DNA of 64,000 nt from Bryoerythrophyllum caledonicum. Lineage: Eukaryota > Streptophyta > Bryopsida > Pottiales > Pottiaceae. Every line of letters starts with the position of its first letter. Position 1 is the first letter of the stretch. This document shows positions 1 to 11,021 of this stretch, in pieces. Position numbers and translations under genes: made by a program. The stretch is taken from assembly GCA_963971425.1 (NCBI GenBank), contig OZ020517.1:11782501-11846500 (forward strand). The letters run 5' to 3'. The notes under the pieces were generated by a model, which had not been told where the DNA came from, searched no databases, and worked only from the letters and a program-made list of their open reading frames with translations.

Positions 1-1065
1 GACGTTCCACTTCCTCTTGTTTTCTTAGATCACTGGAGTGAGGCATGCCAACCCTCTGAAGTTGATTCACTTGAGAGATCTCCAACAGAGCTGGCAAGAC
101 TAGTGGGCTCATACTTGCCCCGTGGTTGGGATTTAGTGGCGTATAACATATCTACGGCCATTCCCACGATCCTTGAAGGAGATTTCCAGGGATCTGAGGT
201 TTTCATCATTGACGATTGTACAGACAGAGTTTCATTTCTGTACAATGAATTGTCCGACAATTTCCAAGGACAACTGTTGGTCAGGATTGGTGGACCAAGT
301 ACTGGTTACAACGTCGTACCTGAGACCGAAGAGGTGGTTGGTGGAGTGAGGAATGAAGACGACAATGAGGATGGAGGTGGTTTACATGAGAGATTGCCAC
401 GTTCAGGTACCACTGAAGATTTCTCATCTCGTAGTGGTATAGACGCCGATGAAGATGGAGTGAACCAGTCTCCTCCAAGAGAGAGGATTCCATCAACGCA
501 GCGGGCGGTGGGAGATACTTCAGGAAGGACGTCTGCAACACCTACAGAGAGGATGCAAGATATCGGTGTAGTGGATGTTGGTTTGGCGGCAGGGGCAGGA
601 GGGGGGCGTACATTTGATGGTCGTAGGCTGGAGATGGAGGAAGAAGAATTGGATTCATTGGAATTTTTTTCGGTGCAGAGGAGGATTCCATAGTCTTCGA
701 TGCCTTCTCAATCAGAGCCTGTATCGGAGACACAAGAGACGTTGGAAGGTACTCAGAGTGATACCGGACCAGGTTTGCCTTCCGTTCCAAGATCTAGCGT
801 ATCCGAGGACATCATTGCATTTCAAGGGGCCTTCTCGTTAGAGCGAGAGATGTCCTTCAATGGAGAGGATGGCTTTTTCTACAATGATGATAGGGTAAGG
901 CATATGCGGGAGGGTGTTCCTGGCAATTACCGATATGTTGAGTGTACCTCCATTGGCATCGAAGATGTGGGAGATCGTCCAGTACAAGATCATGAACTGT
1001 CCGCTATGGTAGGTAGCGCCATTGGACACGTGGAGGGAGTCGTTCCGCCAGAAGATGAGCTCTGA
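1..1065 (+). CDS. 3' part of an unrecognised acidic protein, interrupted by an in-frame TAG
   Basis: I do not recognise this protein. The frame is open from base 1, so the gene begins outside the window. It runs to a TAG at 691-693, and the same frame continues from 694 to a TGA at 1063-1065. The first ~100 codons look globular, with Leu-Pro-Arg-Gly-Trp and Ile-Ile-Asp-Asp stretches. After that the product is Glu/Asp/Gly/Ser-rich and looks disordered (about codons 105-215). The part after the TAG is also acidic and keeps similar codon use, so the TAG most simply breaks one coding region. Alternatives are a real stop followed by chance open frame, or a small intron removing the TAG. No signal peptide, membrane segment or catalytic motif is visible. 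Confidence is moderate that this was coding and low for any function. Confidence 0.45.
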
Positions 1066-2544
1066 GGCCTAGAGCTATATACTGTAGTAGAGCATGCACG
1101 CAGTTTAGGTGACAAGTATATTAGTATAATGCAGTTTGAGATGTGTCTATCGTTCGATGGGTGGTATATATTTATATATTGGGTGGTATATATTTATATA
1201 TTGGGTGGTCCATATGATATGTTTGATTTTAGAATTCCTCAGCAATAGTGTGGAATTGCTTTATTATGTATGTTTTTGCATTATAAAATACAGTGAGGTA
1301 CTTTACACTGTCTTAGGAAATTGCAAATATATTTTTGTATCTCTTACACATTGTATTTGTAGTGCAGTACTCTAAAATCCTATAATAACTCATAACACAT
1401 TTATAATCTCTTTGGGCACATGATCATAATTTTGTAGCAGGATTTGCAAACTAGATTAGAAATCATATATTTTCTAAAAAAAGGTAGCGAATGTAAAAAA
1501 TATATTATTGATATAAACATGAAGATGCCAATGTATGACACGACAAACACCCAAAAAATTTGACAAAAAACATACTAAACTTTTGCCAAATTTTGATTTA
1601 AAAAAAAGTTATGAGCAAATAACTTGCGGCTTTCTACCAGCAACCAGTGCACTTGGCTAAGTGCATAATTGCTTAATTGCGTGTTAACACTAGAAACCAT
1701 TATATGTCAAATTTGACTAAAACTTAAAAATGTTGAAAACTTTCACTTTAAATTTTTTATTGGAAATTCATTGTAAATTATAATATAAATGTAAATGTAA
1801 TAATAGACCTTGTCTCTCATAATATATAAGCCTGGTGTTAGTCCAGTAATCTGCAACAATTCTATAGGAGTATATTGGATGAACTCATTTGATGAAACCA
1901 AATGATATTCTACCTCGAGTATAAAGTAAATGACGGGTATCTAAAGGAGATAATTGGTGTCTAAAGTAAGTTGCAATTTCCCTTTCAAATTTGCTTCTAA
2001 GTTTAAAATTGCTTGCACCTTTGTTACAAATAGGGAGTACAATGAGACCAAAGAGCTTTAAAGAAACCAATACCGAGCTCGAGAAGCAAAACGCACCACA
2101 AAGTCAACACTTAGCACTTAGCAAAAGCAATGGGAAGGGAAACCCTTGAAGGCCCATGCTAGTGAACCACAATATTATTCAAACATTTTTTAAAATATGA
2201 AAATATAGTTATTTTCTTTTATATTACCAACACTAATCTACAATTTCAATTTACAAAGGGAGCTCCCTGCAAGGCCTCTATGGGAAATTAACATCCGACG
2301 AGGAAGGCAAAGACAACAACCTTGTTTGACGAGAAAGACCCCTCATTTTCGTTGAGGCCCCCCTTCAAGGAGGCCCCTCCCAAGGAAAACATTGCACGAG
2401 GGATAATATCCGTGAGAATTCGCGAGTCCCACTATCAACAATGTTCCTCCAAGAGAAAATCACCGAAAATGAACGGGCTCAGAACCAAATGTAGTTCTAA
2501 AATTTCTCTACAATTTCCATAAGATTTTGAAATACTGTATGCAT
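1066..2544. other. AT-rich gene-free interval with a short tandem repeat
   Basis: I see no supportable gene. A 22 bp unit rich in TATATATT occurs twice head-to-tail at 1159-1202 and starts a third time at 1203. The rest is AT-rich with A and T runs and only short open frames. Confidence 0.6.
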
Positions 2545-2775
2545 CGCTCTAGTTCAAACACCCCTTGTACGAACCAATCTTTTTTTAAAAACACAGTAGT
2601 TCAGACACAATGGGTATCACCAAGGTATTACATAGATATTACAAGCATATGACCTTGACATTACATGCATATCACCTTAGACAAATATTATAGATTTTCC
2701 AAAAAAAAATCGGACACCCTCCGTTTTGAATTAATTACGTACGAACCCGACCAACGCATAGGGTATGCACAATTA
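2545..2775 (+). repeat. Dispersed repeat family C, copy 1
   Basis: About 230 bp that recurs at 28170-28410 in the same direction and at 61905-62165 inverted. Shared landmarks are a segment of short near-repeats containing TATTACA and ACCTTGA/ACCTTAGACAAAT, followed by a terminal block with GTACGAACCCGACCAACGC. No coding capacity is visible. It is probably a short non-autonomous transposon, but I could not define terminal repeats or a target duplication. Confidence 0.6.
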
Positions 2776-2817
2776 GCCATTTACCCGTGCTAGTATCTGA
2801 AATGATGAAAGGTGCAC

Positions 2818-3075
2818 CAAAACCCCACGCCCACCCCACCCTACCCTAAGCCAAAGCCTAACTCAGTAGCCTCTCCTACCCTACCCTACCCTACCCAGAC
2901 CCTACTATCATCCATATCGACCCCAATATTCATCCATCCACCAAATACCCCATATATTCATCCACAAAACACATCCATCCACGCTTCATGAACTTCATTC
3001 ATCCAAATAACATCATCATCCATCCAAGTTGCATCTTCATCCATCAAAGTAACATATTCATCCATCCATCCCTCA
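2818..3075 (+). repeat. Simple repeats: CCTAC pentamers, then CATC-rich tract
   Basis: Between 2835 and 2900 the sequence holds short runs of the pentamer CCTAC. It is then dominated by ATCC/CATC-type tetramers to about 3075. The tract lies directly upstream of the 14-3-3 gene, so it sits in or near its promoter. The pentamer is one base-class off the usual plant telomere heptamer (CCCTAAA), so I do not call it telomeric. Confidence 0.7.
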
Positions 3076-3255
3076 TTTAGCTCGGTCGTCTCCTTCACCA
3101 AACCTAAAGCTTACATTACTCTCGCTCATGTTCATTCCTCTCCACTCTCGCTCTGCTTTTGCGCTGCTCTTGTCTCGCTCTCGCTCTCGCGCTCCCCCGC
3201 TCGCCCGCCCGCCCGCTCGCCCTTCCTTTTCCTTTTCCTCTCCCCCACCGCCACC

Positions 3256-5176
3256 ATGAGCACGGAGAAGGAGCGCGAGAGCTATGTCTACATGGCCAAG
3301 CTCGCGGAGCAGGCCGAGCGTTACGATGGTGAGTCCCTCGGGAATTGTTCCGCTTCTTTCTTTCGAGTTTTGCTCTGTTTGATTCGTTTGGCCGTCTTCG
3401 GGAGCGGTCTTGTATTTCGTTAGGCTTTTCTGTTGAGTTATGTGGTTTGGGGACCTCTTTAAAATGTTTTTTGGTGGAGTGAGGGAGCCTTTTTTTCTTT
3501 TCTCGCTTTTGTTTTCCGATGTGTTGGGGAGTTTTTTTTTCTTAATTTTTTTTTTTTTTGGCGTTTTCTGAGTGGGGAGGGAGGGGGAAGATCTTTTTGG
3601 GAGCGGTTGTTTGATGGACGGGCGGTTTGGTGTGTTTGATGCAGAGATGGTGGAGTCGATGAAGAAGGTGGCGAGGCTCGATGTGGAGTTGACAGTCGAG
3701 GAGCGCAACCTGTTGTCCGTGGGCTACAAGAACGTGATTGGCGCCCGGAGGGCGTCATGGCGGATCATGTCGTCGATCGAGCAGAAGGAGGAGAGCAAGA
3801 GCAACGAGCAGAACGTGAAGCGCATCAAGGAGTACCGACACAAGGTGGAGGAGGAGCTCGCGAAGATCTGCAATGACATTCTGACGATCATCGACGAGCA
3901 CCTGATTCCGTCGTCCAGCACGGGCGAGTCAACGGTGTTCTACTATAAGATGTACGTCGCGTCCTGGAAGGGGCTTTCATGATGGAGTAGTAGTAGTACT
4001 ACTACTACTACTACCACTACTACTACTGAGTTTTACTGAGTGCCTTCGTCTCGTACTTGTGTTGTTGCAACGTGTGGTGTTGGCATGGAGTCATTCGTTT
4101 GGTTGCACGGTCGTGCACGGTATGGTGTTGATGAGGCTAGTGGTTTGGGACGGCACCAGAAGCAGAATTGGAGGGTTCCATTCGCTGACGGATGTTTACC
4201 AGGATGGTAGGTTCTCTAAATATAGAGATGCTTCGTGAGCGGGAGGATTGAGTAGGAATTTGCGTTGGTCTTATGCATGTGTGACGGTTGGGGATTATCA
4301 GGAAGGGTGATTACTTCCGGTACCTGGCGGAGTTCAAGACCGGGAACGAGAGAAAAGAAGCCGCGGACCAATCTTTGAAGGCGTACCAGGTGTGCATGAG
4401 GTTTGGTTGGTGGGAGTAGCACATGTGGCTAAGTTTGGTGCTGGCATGGGAATCGGCAATGTGGCGTGGTCGTTTGCTTTTGGGTAATGACTAACAGCGC
4501 TAGAATTGGTTTTGGTGCAGTCTGCTTCGAACACCGCAGGGACGGACCTTGCGCCGACGCATCCGATCCGACTTGGGCTGGCGTTGAATTTCTCAGTGTT
4601 TTATTATGAGATATTGAACTCACCTGAGCGGTGAGAATCTTCCTCGTAACAGATGTGACGCAGTTGGCTGAATTGTTTGGACTGTTAGTATGATCGTTGT
4701 GGATTTTAGGGTGGTGGAAGCGGTTACTTACAACATGAGGTTTGGATTTCAGGGCTTGTCATTTGGCGAAACAAGCATTCGACGAGGCTATCGCTGAGCT
4801 GGATACGCTGAGCGAGGAATCTTACAAGGACAGCACATTGATCATGCAGCTGCTGAGAGAAAACCTGACTCTCTGGACTTCGGATCTTCAGGAGGACGCC
4901 GGTGCGTGTTGACGTGTGGGATAGTGAACTGGAGTCCGAGGTTTTTAAGAAAAAAAGTAGTTCTGTAGCGGATGCACTATGGCCGTTTGAGAGTTGGTTA
5001 GTGAGGAACTCGAAAGGTGTTGAAAGGGGACTTATGAATCGCAGAGTACCGAAGGTGCTGAGGCTGACTAAACGGTTGTGGTGGGGTTCTGAATTTTCAT
5101 ATGGTTGATTGCAGGAGACGATCAGGGAAAGGGGGACGAGATGAGGCCTGAGGAGGCAGAGGTACGAGGCCGCTAA
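3256..5176 (+). CDS. 14-3-3 protein (general regulatory factor)
   Basis: Phosphoserine/threonine-binding dimeric adaptor of the cytosol and nucleus. Six exons fit GT-AG rules and keep phase: 3256-3328, 3645-3951, 4302-4389, 4521-4630, 4753-4901 and 5115-5176, giving about 262 residues, a normal family length. The start ATG lies in GCCACCATGA and follows a CT-rich leader (about 3170-3255). Both family signatures are present: [20 protein letters not shown] in exon 2, and [18 protein letters not shown] in exon 5. Exon 3 carries the YRYLAEF-type helix ([10 protein letters not shown]) and exon 4 the [17 protein letters not shown] helix that lines the binding groove. The C-terminal tail is acidic (exon 6), as is usual. 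Only the last residues are uncertain, because a GTACG could also act as a donor at 5162. Single gene, no operon context. The call is secure; the isoform is not assignable. Confidence 0.95.
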
Positions 5177-7021
5177 GCGCAGTGGTTCAGCTCCGTTTTG
5201 TTGCAGGCGGGTCTGTCATTTCTCTGTTAGTGTGCGGGATGGTCGCATTGACTGGGCTGTCTTGTGGATGCAGTGATAATGAGGCGGCGGCTTGTGGCGC
5301 GGATGTGCCGTGTGGAGCTTAGTCGTTGGATGGTGGGCCGAGGGCAAGACGATGTGTGCTTTCGCCCGATGGCAGCTATACCTTTCCCTAGTATGTCGTG
5401 CTTGGAGACGAACTGTCCATAGTGTTTTTGAATAGGATGTGAAATGATAGGAATGCAATATTGAGATGAAAGATGCCTTGAAACACTTATGTTCGGTAAT
5501 ATTCGAGGAAGATGGGCACAGCAGGATAGTGTTTGTTCGGGACTCCTGGCTGTGCGGTTCACCAGTGACATGGTAGTTTTATATATTTGTACCCTTTTTC
5601 CCTGTCCTGATTTTGAAATGTTATTATCTGTGTAAGTTCCTTATCCGATGTCCTATGTGCTGTTTTCTCGTCTTCTTGCCCCCGACGGAGTCATCCCCGG
5701 TTTCCTACTTTCGAAGGTAACTCCCCTGATGTCCTCCTGTTGTGTGAAGCACACAAGGCAACCACTTCAGAATAGATTCAAGATTCAAGAGTTCAGATTC
5801 AAAGCTGTTCGTCATTGAATAAAATAGACATTGATTTCTTATCCGTGTTTAGCACACTATTGTACACAGTGAAGTAATAGGTCGTCTCCGGAAACGGATG
5901 ACCCAACTATGACTCGCGCAAGGAAGAAAGCCATTGTCCCTTGTCAATTCGCAGTGACAGGTTGATGTGCACAAGCATCAAGAGCTTTGACTGGAGTCGT
6001 CATCTGAACAGCTGCGAAGTGCTCCTTTTGCCTTCTACCGATGACATTGGAAGTTTCTTTACGCGACTTCGGACATCCTTCTGCTACGAAAGACGATCAC
6101 CTTTACACTTGAATGAAATATCTGAAACTCTGAACTCTTTTTCAGATTACGGCAACAGGATAAGTAAAGGTGAGCCGAACGTCATACGTCTTCGATTGTC
6201 GATGGCTCGAATTCTGTCCTCCAGATCGTCATGCCAAGAACCGGCTATGGCTGGCATTTTCTCTGCGTCCTTTCCAAATAGTTTGGCTCATCACACTAAG
6301 AATTCACAGTGTTTTTATCGTGCAAGCAAATGCAGAGGTCATGTTACATCTGAAGCTCCGCCGGCTCGGAGATGGAGTCCACTCGCGGATATCAAAAACT
6401 GGATGGTGGCGGATATCAACAACTGTCGGTACATCGCCGGGGGTCAAGTGACAGGTATGCGGTGTACTTTGAGTGTAATAAGACTGGTGTGATGGTGAAT
6501 TATAGGCATACTAGTAGAACCCCCGTCGTAACCGATGGGCTAAGGGCAATCTTGAGTTAAACAAATGTACGTAGATAAAAAATTTAAGTTTTGGATTGGG
6601 AACTTCTTGTAGCGTATTAAGAAAAGAAGCCCAACCCTCTCCATAATCAAAGGAATCCGTGGTATCAATGCTACATTCCCCAGACAATCGCCTCTAAACA
6701 CTTCGGCTTGAAACACATGTGCCGAGCACCAACGTACAATTAATCAAGTGCCATTATATAATCCATTTGATGCATACAGATTTATTGTGAAGAAGCATCA
6801 TGGATGTAATTATTATTTACTATAAATCCATTATTTACTTTAGATATCCCATATTTACTTCATATACCCTATAATTTCATCCAAATAAATTTAATATATA
6901 GAAATCATTATTTTTGAATTGTATTGTAGCACTTATTTTTTAAATATTTGGTGCATAATAGTATTTTGAAACTTAATTTTTTTTTATTATATCCAAGTTC
7001 TAAAGAAAGGGCACATTCAAG
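5177..7021. other. 14-3-3 3' region and gene-free sequence
   Basis: The first few hundred bases are probably the 3'UTR of the 14-3-3 gene. An open frame of 183 codons at 5941-6492 starts with TTG, matches nothing I know and has no splice or codon support, so I do not call it a gene. From 6560 on the sequence becomes strongly AT-rich. Confidence 0.5.
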
Positions 7022-7141
7022 GATTCCTCCAAAGGGCACATATGGAGGATTCTTTCAAAGTACACATCCCAAGAACATAGTGATTCCTCCAAAGGGCACA
7101 TATGGAGGATTCTTTCAAAGTTCACATTCAATTTAAAGGGC
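7022..7141 (+). repeat. 60 bp tandem duplication with internal inverted repeat
   Basis: Two head-to-tail units of 60 bp (7022-7081 and 7082-7141) are nearly identical over their first 40 bases. Each contains TCCTCC and GGAGGA as inverted arms around AAAGGGCACATAT. A perfect 12 bp palindrome, GGTCACGTGACC, follows at about 7171-7182. No gene is visible here. Confidence 0.75.
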
Positions 7142-7363
7142 ACATTTGATTCAAATGGCAAATCCAAAGGTCACGTGACCGAGAGCGGCGGACAGACGGA
7201 CTAACGCCTATTATATAGGCATATATTCTTGCAAGTAAAGTTTGTTTTTCTTGTGCCAGTTTTTTTTAAAACAAATGAGACAAATTATGAGTCATTATTA
7301 TGAGGGTTGTTTGAGGATTGATCTGTTTGGGATTTTAGTGCTGAGGCAAGAGGGTTGACTAAG

Positions 7364-7906
7364 GTGGAGGCACCCAATTCCGATCACTTAAGCCACTTGG
7401 GGACTCAAATGACATTGTATGTCAAAAAAATTTATATTGATAGATGCGGAATTAGGAATGAAACTCAACAAGTATTTTTTCAAATTTTATCTCAAAGATT
7501 TGGAATTGATGTAGAATTTAAAAGCCCAGAAACCATCAGAGCCCATAATCATACTCTAGTGTAGGTGAGATTTGGCGCCTTACTTTGCCCAATGCCAATA
7601 AGTGAGAGCTAGTAAAAGAGATAACACATGCCATGGATAACCAACTCATGTAGGTATCTAATGCCAATGCCGATCAGCCTTGTTCAACTTTTGAGGCAAT
7701 GCCACCAATGAGAGCTTAATTGAGGTGGAGTAACCCTAAATTGCACACTTCATGACCGAATGCCGATAATGACCGGGGTTTTTGGATTTTGAGTTATCAG
7801 TTTTGGGTTGCTTCATGCACCATTTTATGCATTTACCATTTTCATGCATACTCTACTGATCGGAATGATCGGAATTAGGTGGCCAATTGGAATTGGGTGC
7901 CTCTAC
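7364..7906. mobile_element. Probable non-autonomous TIR element (GAGGCACCCAATTCC ends)
   Basis: The left end reads GTGGAGGCACCCAATTCC and the right end is its near-perfect reverse complement, GGAATTGGGTGCCTCTAC, about 540 bp apart. The interior has no convincing coding sequence. I could not define a target-site duplication, so the superfamily is open. Inverted ends of this length are unlikely to arise by chance, but I see no second copy in the window to confirm the boundaries. Confidence 0.6.
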
Positions 7907-9264
7907 ATTGTGCTAATCCATGACCTTGACTAAATTAGCCCTTTCATTCATTAGCCAATGCCTGGTTAGAGCTTTGGTGAGCTCCGATCTTGGGTGAGAC
8001 ATGGTTTGGAGTTTGGCCTTGATTTGGTTGCACATCAATAAGACATGGAATTAGAGACGCGTGTCAATCTGTAGATGCTTTTTGGTACATGTGACATGGA
8101 TTAGAGGTGATTTGGAGGCATTGAAGGTACGGCATAACTGCTGTAGGTTGCTGGAATCCAACTATTCACCCCCCCAAGTGTTGCACCAATATACAAATTT
8201 GGGTGGACCCCGTGTCTTCATGGTGAGGAGGCTAGTGGGGCTTATTTTTTTTATCCTCTTATTTTGGGAGAGAATAGAGGTATTTTGGCAAAATTATGGC
8301 AAATTTTGGACTTGCGGCCCTAGATAATCCTAGGTTGTCTCTAACATGGCACTCTAAACATCAGTTGGGGAATTTTATTTTTAAAGGAGCTTACCTTAAA
8401 AAAAAATAAAAAAATATGGGGCAGATTTTGTCCACTCCCCTACCCCTACCCCTCCCGAGACTATGCCTTGATGCTTGTGGGGGACAAAGAGTTGCAAGAG
8501 CCTTTGTAATAGAATTTGTAACTAAATATTCGTTTAAATTACAATGGGATTATTTGTTTTCTTCTATGTGAAGGTTGGTTGCTCTTAAGCATCCTAGCCA
8601 ATTTTTGTCAGTGAGATAAATATGCAGATTTCGCGATCCCAAAATTTGCAATGTATCATTTACATTCCCAAAGTTTTATACAAAATTACCTCTAGCCAAT
8701 ATCCAAATCTTAATTTCCTATGTCAAAACCTTGATGTTTCTAGTTCTGCTAGTTAGCAAATTGAAAACCACCAATCTCATATTCTTAATTTAGTTGAAAG
8801 GGAGGTGACCAAAAGCAAATTAGTACTTACGAATAATACTACAAATGGGATTGAATCCTTCCAATGTAATTAGTGAGAATTAAAGGGTCGATGTTGGTTT
8901 AAAGACAACGAAATACATGGCACTTGCATTTGTTTAGTAGCAGTCCTTTACTGGTGTGTGGTTGTATAGCTCTTGGTGGTGGAAAGTAATAAGGATGCTT
9001 GTAAAATACATAATTTCTATGTATACTACGTTGAAAATGATGTTTGGTGCATCCACATTATATGATTTGAAAGTGGTATAGTTTTTTTACTTTTGATGAA
9101 AACTTTTACCAAGAAACAACTATATTATTCAAAGAGGTGGATCATTGTAGACATATGGTATTTGGTAAAAATACTCATCAAGGGTAAAAACTTATAGCAT
9201 TTATAAATCAATTAGTGTGGATACACTACACATCATTTTTAGAGAAGTTTGATCCTCCATACTA
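7907..9264. other. Gene-free interval
   Basis: No supportable gene. The sequence is AT-rich with scattered A and T runs. A stretch around 9050-9240 resembles, in the opposite direction, sequence near 34110-34240, and so is probably an old repeat. Confidence 0.5.
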
Positions 9265-10207
9265 TATATATCCCATGATTCAAAAATGGGCATTTTGAAA
9301 GTTTGGTCAGGTTCCTTTGGTGTCAATTTCCAACATTCCTCTTTGAAATTTTTACAGGATAAAGACATAACCAAAACCTCAATGGGAAAACAATTTTTTC
9401 TTAAATCCAACATATAATGAAAAAATTATAGGGTTTTGAATTTTAAATGGGGAGGTCTGGCACTTCGGGCACCTCCAAAAGCTTTTGCTAGGACACTCTA
9501 TTGAATGTGCAATTTTCAATACTAGCAAGCAATACTTTTTCCCTTCATATTGTCAAAAAATAATTCTTGTTTTTAGTGAAAGATAGCATATTAAACCAAG
9601 TCAAACATTTTCACACATTGTCACACATTGCCGGCCAAGGTACGAAAAAAACTTCTTCTTTTCCACATAAAACTTAGAGATCTTCATATTTTTTACTTTT
9701 TTTTTTCTCACAACAATATGTAGTGTAAATATTTTTATTGACCATTTGGATTATCAATATAAAACATATTAATGTCACAAAAAATTAAAATGCAAATTGG
9801 CAATTTTTGAACCTCCACTCCTTGCACAGTTGTTTTGAATATGCTACACCCCTTTCCTTCCTCTAAAATTTGGTGTATAAGGAACTAACATCATGCTCAA
9901 CACGATGGGAATGGATTTAGACCTTGTGTAGTGCAAAAATTTGACACCAAGTGAAGTCGAAGTCTACTGATCCGCGGAACGCAAGGAAGGAAATGAACCA
10001 TTTTTTTGACTTTGAACACAATAATCTTTCAATCCGTGCGGTTAAAGTTTATGAAAATTTGCGAGTTTGTTACTGAATAAGTCATATTTGAGATCCTACA
10101 GTCAAAACTAGAAATCAAAGTTTTTGTTTCCTTCTTTATTCATTGCACTAAAATCCAACAAATTTGAAGTGTTTTTGTTGTGAAACTATCACGGTACTTT
10201 AGGGGAT
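9265..10207 (+). mobile_element. TTAA-type MITE family P, copy 1 (ends decayed)
   Basis: The interior matches the copy at 17486-18437 over about 900 bp. Landmarks are GGGCATTTTGAAAG near 9287, a GGGCACCTCC block near 9470 and TTTAGGGG at about 10198-10205. The terminal TTAA and CCCTAAAGG ends that define the family elsewhere are mutated here, so the limits are approximate. No transposase is encoded. This looks like the oldest of the three copies. Confidence 0.75.
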
Positions 10208-11021
10208 ATGCTATTATTGGCAAGAATGAACACAAAAGAACGAGAGAAAAAAGTGCAGTTCCTACGCAGATGATCAGATTGCATGTATTATCATAGTTCA
10301 ACAGTAGTAGTACTTTACTAGGATTGTGACAATTGTTTCTTCTTCTCAATCAGTGCAATTTGCTACGTGGCTTTTTCTGAAAGCCTCAAAATTGTGGATT
10401 CAGTCTCCCCAAGATCAAGTAGAATTTTCTCATGGCACGTCACATGTTTGACAATTTCAAAGAGTAACTTATTGCTTGAAAGCTGAAAGCGGTCAAGGTA
10501 TTATTTTATGCCGTTTGAAAGTTACTTGGTCAAATCTGTGAGGACTTGTCAGATCTGTACTTATCAAAAAAAAAGCTGCAGGCATTCCCTTGCAACATCT
10601 TGTGGGGTGAGTGCGGGTTGTAACTTAGTTTCATGAGAATCAAATGGGTGCCGGTCAACACACTTCATCCACCACCCCTCACGTACATTTCAGTACGAGA
10701 AACGGTTGTGAGTTAGGCAAGCAGACCCCGGAATTTGGCAATCCAAGGCAAATTCTAGTTTAAATAATTGTTAAAGCTATCATAGACGTGCAGAGCTATC
10801 TAGATTATTATGTTATTCTATTGCATGTGGACCATCAAGCATCGTTAATGTACACTCAAACTCAACCACTTTACCCTTGTCTCTATTGTGAGGTACTTCT
10901 TTGTCATTTGGGATAAAATATTGTGCTAGTATTGGTAGTCAAAAGGAGATCATGTTAGAAAGTAGCAATCTGATAATCACTGGAAATGGAGCCTGAATGA
11001 GTCTCATATTATTTACTTGAC
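10208..11021. other. Gene-free interval
   Basis: No supportable gene or RNA. AT-rich, with short open frames only. Part of it may be the 3' flank of the hAT element that begins at about 11022 on the other strand. Confidence 0.5.

Noticed and set aside
2835-2900. CCTAC repeats as an interstitial telomere
   Set aside because: The unit is a pentamer, not the plant heptamer, and the run is short and impure.
5941-6492. 183-codon open frame on the plus strand
   Set aside because: It starts with TTG, has no recognisable motif, lies in the 3' flank of the 14-3-3 gene and shows no codon or splice support.
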